Assembly: GCA_026014485.1 (NCBI GenBank)
Contig: JAOZIE010000008.1
Coordinates: forward strand, 96,716 to 160,715
From: Candidatus Bathyarchaeota archaeon
GTDB lineage: Archaea > Thermoproteota > Bathyarchaeia > Bathyarchaeales > Bathycorpusculaceae
Direction: 5' to 3'
Length of the DNA: 64,000 nt
Positions 62,601-64,000 of this stretch are shown piece by piece; position 1 is the stretch's first letter; each line of letters opens with the position of its first letter. A model generated the notes under the pieces. It was given only the letters and a program-made list of their open reading frames with translations. It was not told where the DNA came from and made no database searches. The position numbers and the translations under genes are program-made.

Positions 62601-62931
62601 CGCTGACGTGATGCGCGCGGGCGGCGTCTCCAGCGTAACCACCCTCTGCAAGGTTAAAGAGGCAGACGAGAACCCCAACATTCTGGATTATCTGCGAGAC
62701 CGCAAAATCGACTTAGTCATCAACGTGCCCGTGCCCAACAAGCGAACCAGCTACGCCGAGGTCTTGACCGACGGCTACATCATCCGGCGGCAGGCAGTGG
62801 AGTTCAACGTGCCCGTCATCGTCAACCTAGAGTTGGCGTCAGCGCTGGTGCATGTTCTTCAGCAGCACAACGGCACCACAATCCGCTCGCTCAACGAGTA
62901 CATGAACGCGCTCCCATGGAAACTCTGGTAG
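59659..62931 (+). CDS. carB: Carbamoyl-phosphate synthase large subunit
   Basis: The 1090-residue protein has two ATP-grasp halves: residues about 1-400 ([55 protein letters not shown]) and about 550-930 ([46 protein letters not shown]). They are separated by an oligomerisation region and followed by an MGS-like allosteric domain (about 945-1090). It is full length and unsplit. It makes carbamoyl phosphate for arginine and pyrimidines. Confidence 0.96.
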   Translation: [1090 protein letters not shown]

Positions 62932-63097
62932 AAACCCGCGGCGGCGCCAAACAACCTTCTTTCTTTCTCAGAACAATGGCAAGAAGGCAATCAACAAGAA
63001 ATTCCAAATTAAAGCGTTACGTAGATATTATGGTTACCATACCTCTTTAGCAAACAGTTAATCGGAGCGTTTGTAGCTTGTTTGGGGACTGTGAATC

Positions 63098-64000
63098 ATG
63101 AAGTACCTGTTGGTTGTAGGCGACGGCATGGCGGATTACCCTGTGCCTGAACTGGACGGCAAAACTCCGCTTCAGGTAGCCTACAAACCTAACTTGGATG
63201 CCCTTGCAGCCAAAGGCAAAAACGGGCTCGTCAAAACCGTGCCTGACGGCATGAATCCTGGCTCCGAAACTGCTATCCTCTCGCTGCTGGGCTATGATCC
63301 GCGGCTTTACTGCACGGGAAGGGGACCTCTAGAGGCTCCAGCTCGCGGCATAACACTGGGCGAAGCTGACGCGGCGTTTCGTTGTAACCTGATAACTGAG
63401 AAAGACGGTGTGCTGGTTGACTACTCCGCTGGGCACATAACCACCCCCGAAGCAAAGCAGCTGATTGAAGCCGTCGAGAAAGCCTTTGGCAAGCCCGGCG
63501 AAATCGAGTTTTATCCTGGGCTGGACTACCGGCATTTTTTGATTCTGCGCAACGTGCCCAGTGCCCGCCAAATCGAGTGCACTCCCCCGCATGACGCTTC
63601 AGGCGCCGAAATTTCAATGGTTCTGCCGAGAGCTAACTCTGTGGAGGTCGAGGAAACCGTAGCCACGCTTAAAACGATGATTCTGCAGTCAAAAGACGTT
63701 CTGGCTTCTCACCCCGTCAACGTCGCCCGAGTAAACGCTGGCAAACGCCCCGCAAACATGATTTGGCCTTGGGGCGGCGGACCCAAACCGCTAATGCCCA
63801 CCTTCAAGGCGCTGTACGGTTTGAACGCCGCGGTTATTTCTGCGGTGGATTTGGTGAAAGGCATCGGCAAATACGCGGGCATGGACGTCATAACTGTTGA
63901 GGGCGCCACGGGGTTGGCGGACACGAACTACGAGGGCAAAGCAGACGCCGCGCTGAAGGCTCTAACAACACACGATTTCGTGTTTGTCCACGTTGAAGCC
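63098..64000 (+). CDS. apgM: 2,3-bisphosphoglycerate-independent phosphoglycerate mutase ApgM, partial (runs off right edge)
   Basis: From ATG 63098 the frame is open to the edge (301 codons). It has the alkaline-phosphatase-like start KYLLVVGDGMADYPVPELDGKTPL (first metal Asp), VPDGMNPGSETAILSLLGYDP with the serine nucleophile, YCTGRGPLEAPARGI, FRCNLIT and IWPWGGGPKP. This is the archaeal ApgM type that interconverts 3- and 2-phosphoglycerate with divalent metal. The C-terminal metal ligands lie beyond the window. The 166-base gap before it contains only an AT-rich promoter region. Confidence 0.93.
   Translation, partial: MKYLLVVGDGMADYPVPELDGKTPLQVAYKPNLDALAAKGKNGLVKTVPDGMNPGSETAILSLLGYDPRLYCTGRGPLEAPARGITLGEADAAFRCNLITEKDGVLVDYSAGHITTPEAKQLIEAVEKAFGKPGEIEFYPGLDYRHFLILRNVPSARQIECTPPHDASGAEISMVLPRANSVEVEETVATLKTMILQSKDVLASHPVNVARVNAGKRPANMIWPWGGGPKPLMPTFKALYGLNAAVISAVDLVKGIGKYAGMDVITVEGATGLADTNYEGKADAALKALTTHDFVFVHVEA

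Overview
The window is archaeal. TATA boxes sit about 25-40 bases upstream of starts, and it carries KEOPS subunits (Bud32, Kae1, Pcc1), an archaeal S15, a RecJ/GAN-type DHH nuclease, NucS, Nre, an RPA-like OB protein, LysW-dependent lysine/arginine synthesis and tetrahydromethanopterin-type folate genes. The mix best fits a TACK-lineage archaeon, perhaps Bathyarchaeia-like; that placement is inference. UGA is an ordinary stop for many genes here (for example at 15366 and 16436), which matters for the main finding.

The main finding is a selenocysteine island at about 28.2-36.5 kb. A fused HdrA-MvhD protein (28380-30914) is interrupted by two in-frame UGA codons. Each lies exactly where its tandem paralogue (31296-33757) has cysteine, and at positions where methanococcal HdrA and VhuD carry selenocysteine. 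Downstream lies a tRNA with a UCA anticodon and every tRNA-Sec hallmark (34007-34096), then one 732-residue protein (34253-36451) that joins phosphoseryl-tRNA(Sec) kinase (PSTK) to the elongation factor SelB. The cysteine paralogue is broken by a roughly 34-base deletion, so only the Sec copy looks intact. A PSTK-SelB fusion is not one I know to be described. SepSecS and SelD are not in the window.

Layout: 0-6.6 kb, translation, tRNA modification and replication genes plus tRNA-Asp. 6.7-11.1 kb, a CooC-like ATPase, a degenerate ABC ATPase, PadR, an MFS exporter and a methyltransferase, with one operator motif at two promoters. 11.1-18 kb, a probable metal or cofactor uptake locus: three promoters carry the same TGGATAATCCA palindrome just after the TATA box and drive a structured RNA, a coiled-coil/beta-helix surface protein and an FecCD-type ABC importer. 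18-27 kb, a thioester-domain surface protein, Nre, MscS, small membrane proteins, CorA, pyrophosphatase, NucS and a methyltransferase. 27-36.5 kb, a polyferredoxin and the Sec island. 36.6-42.2 kb, pterin genes, a tiny histone-tail-like peptide, an RPA-like protein and a double ferritin-like protein, the last two flanked by a 96-base inverted repeat. 42.3-50.3 kb, an Lrp regulator and the lysW-X-Y-Z-J-K operon. 50.3-55.6 kb, the threonine operon (minus strand). 55.6-62.9 kb, argG-argH-carA-carB. The right edge cuts apgM.

The amino-acid genes form a regulon: an Lrp-family gene stands next to lysW, and a near-identical 30-base promoter motif lies before both lysW and argG. All calls come from reading the sequence; no database search or folding program was run.
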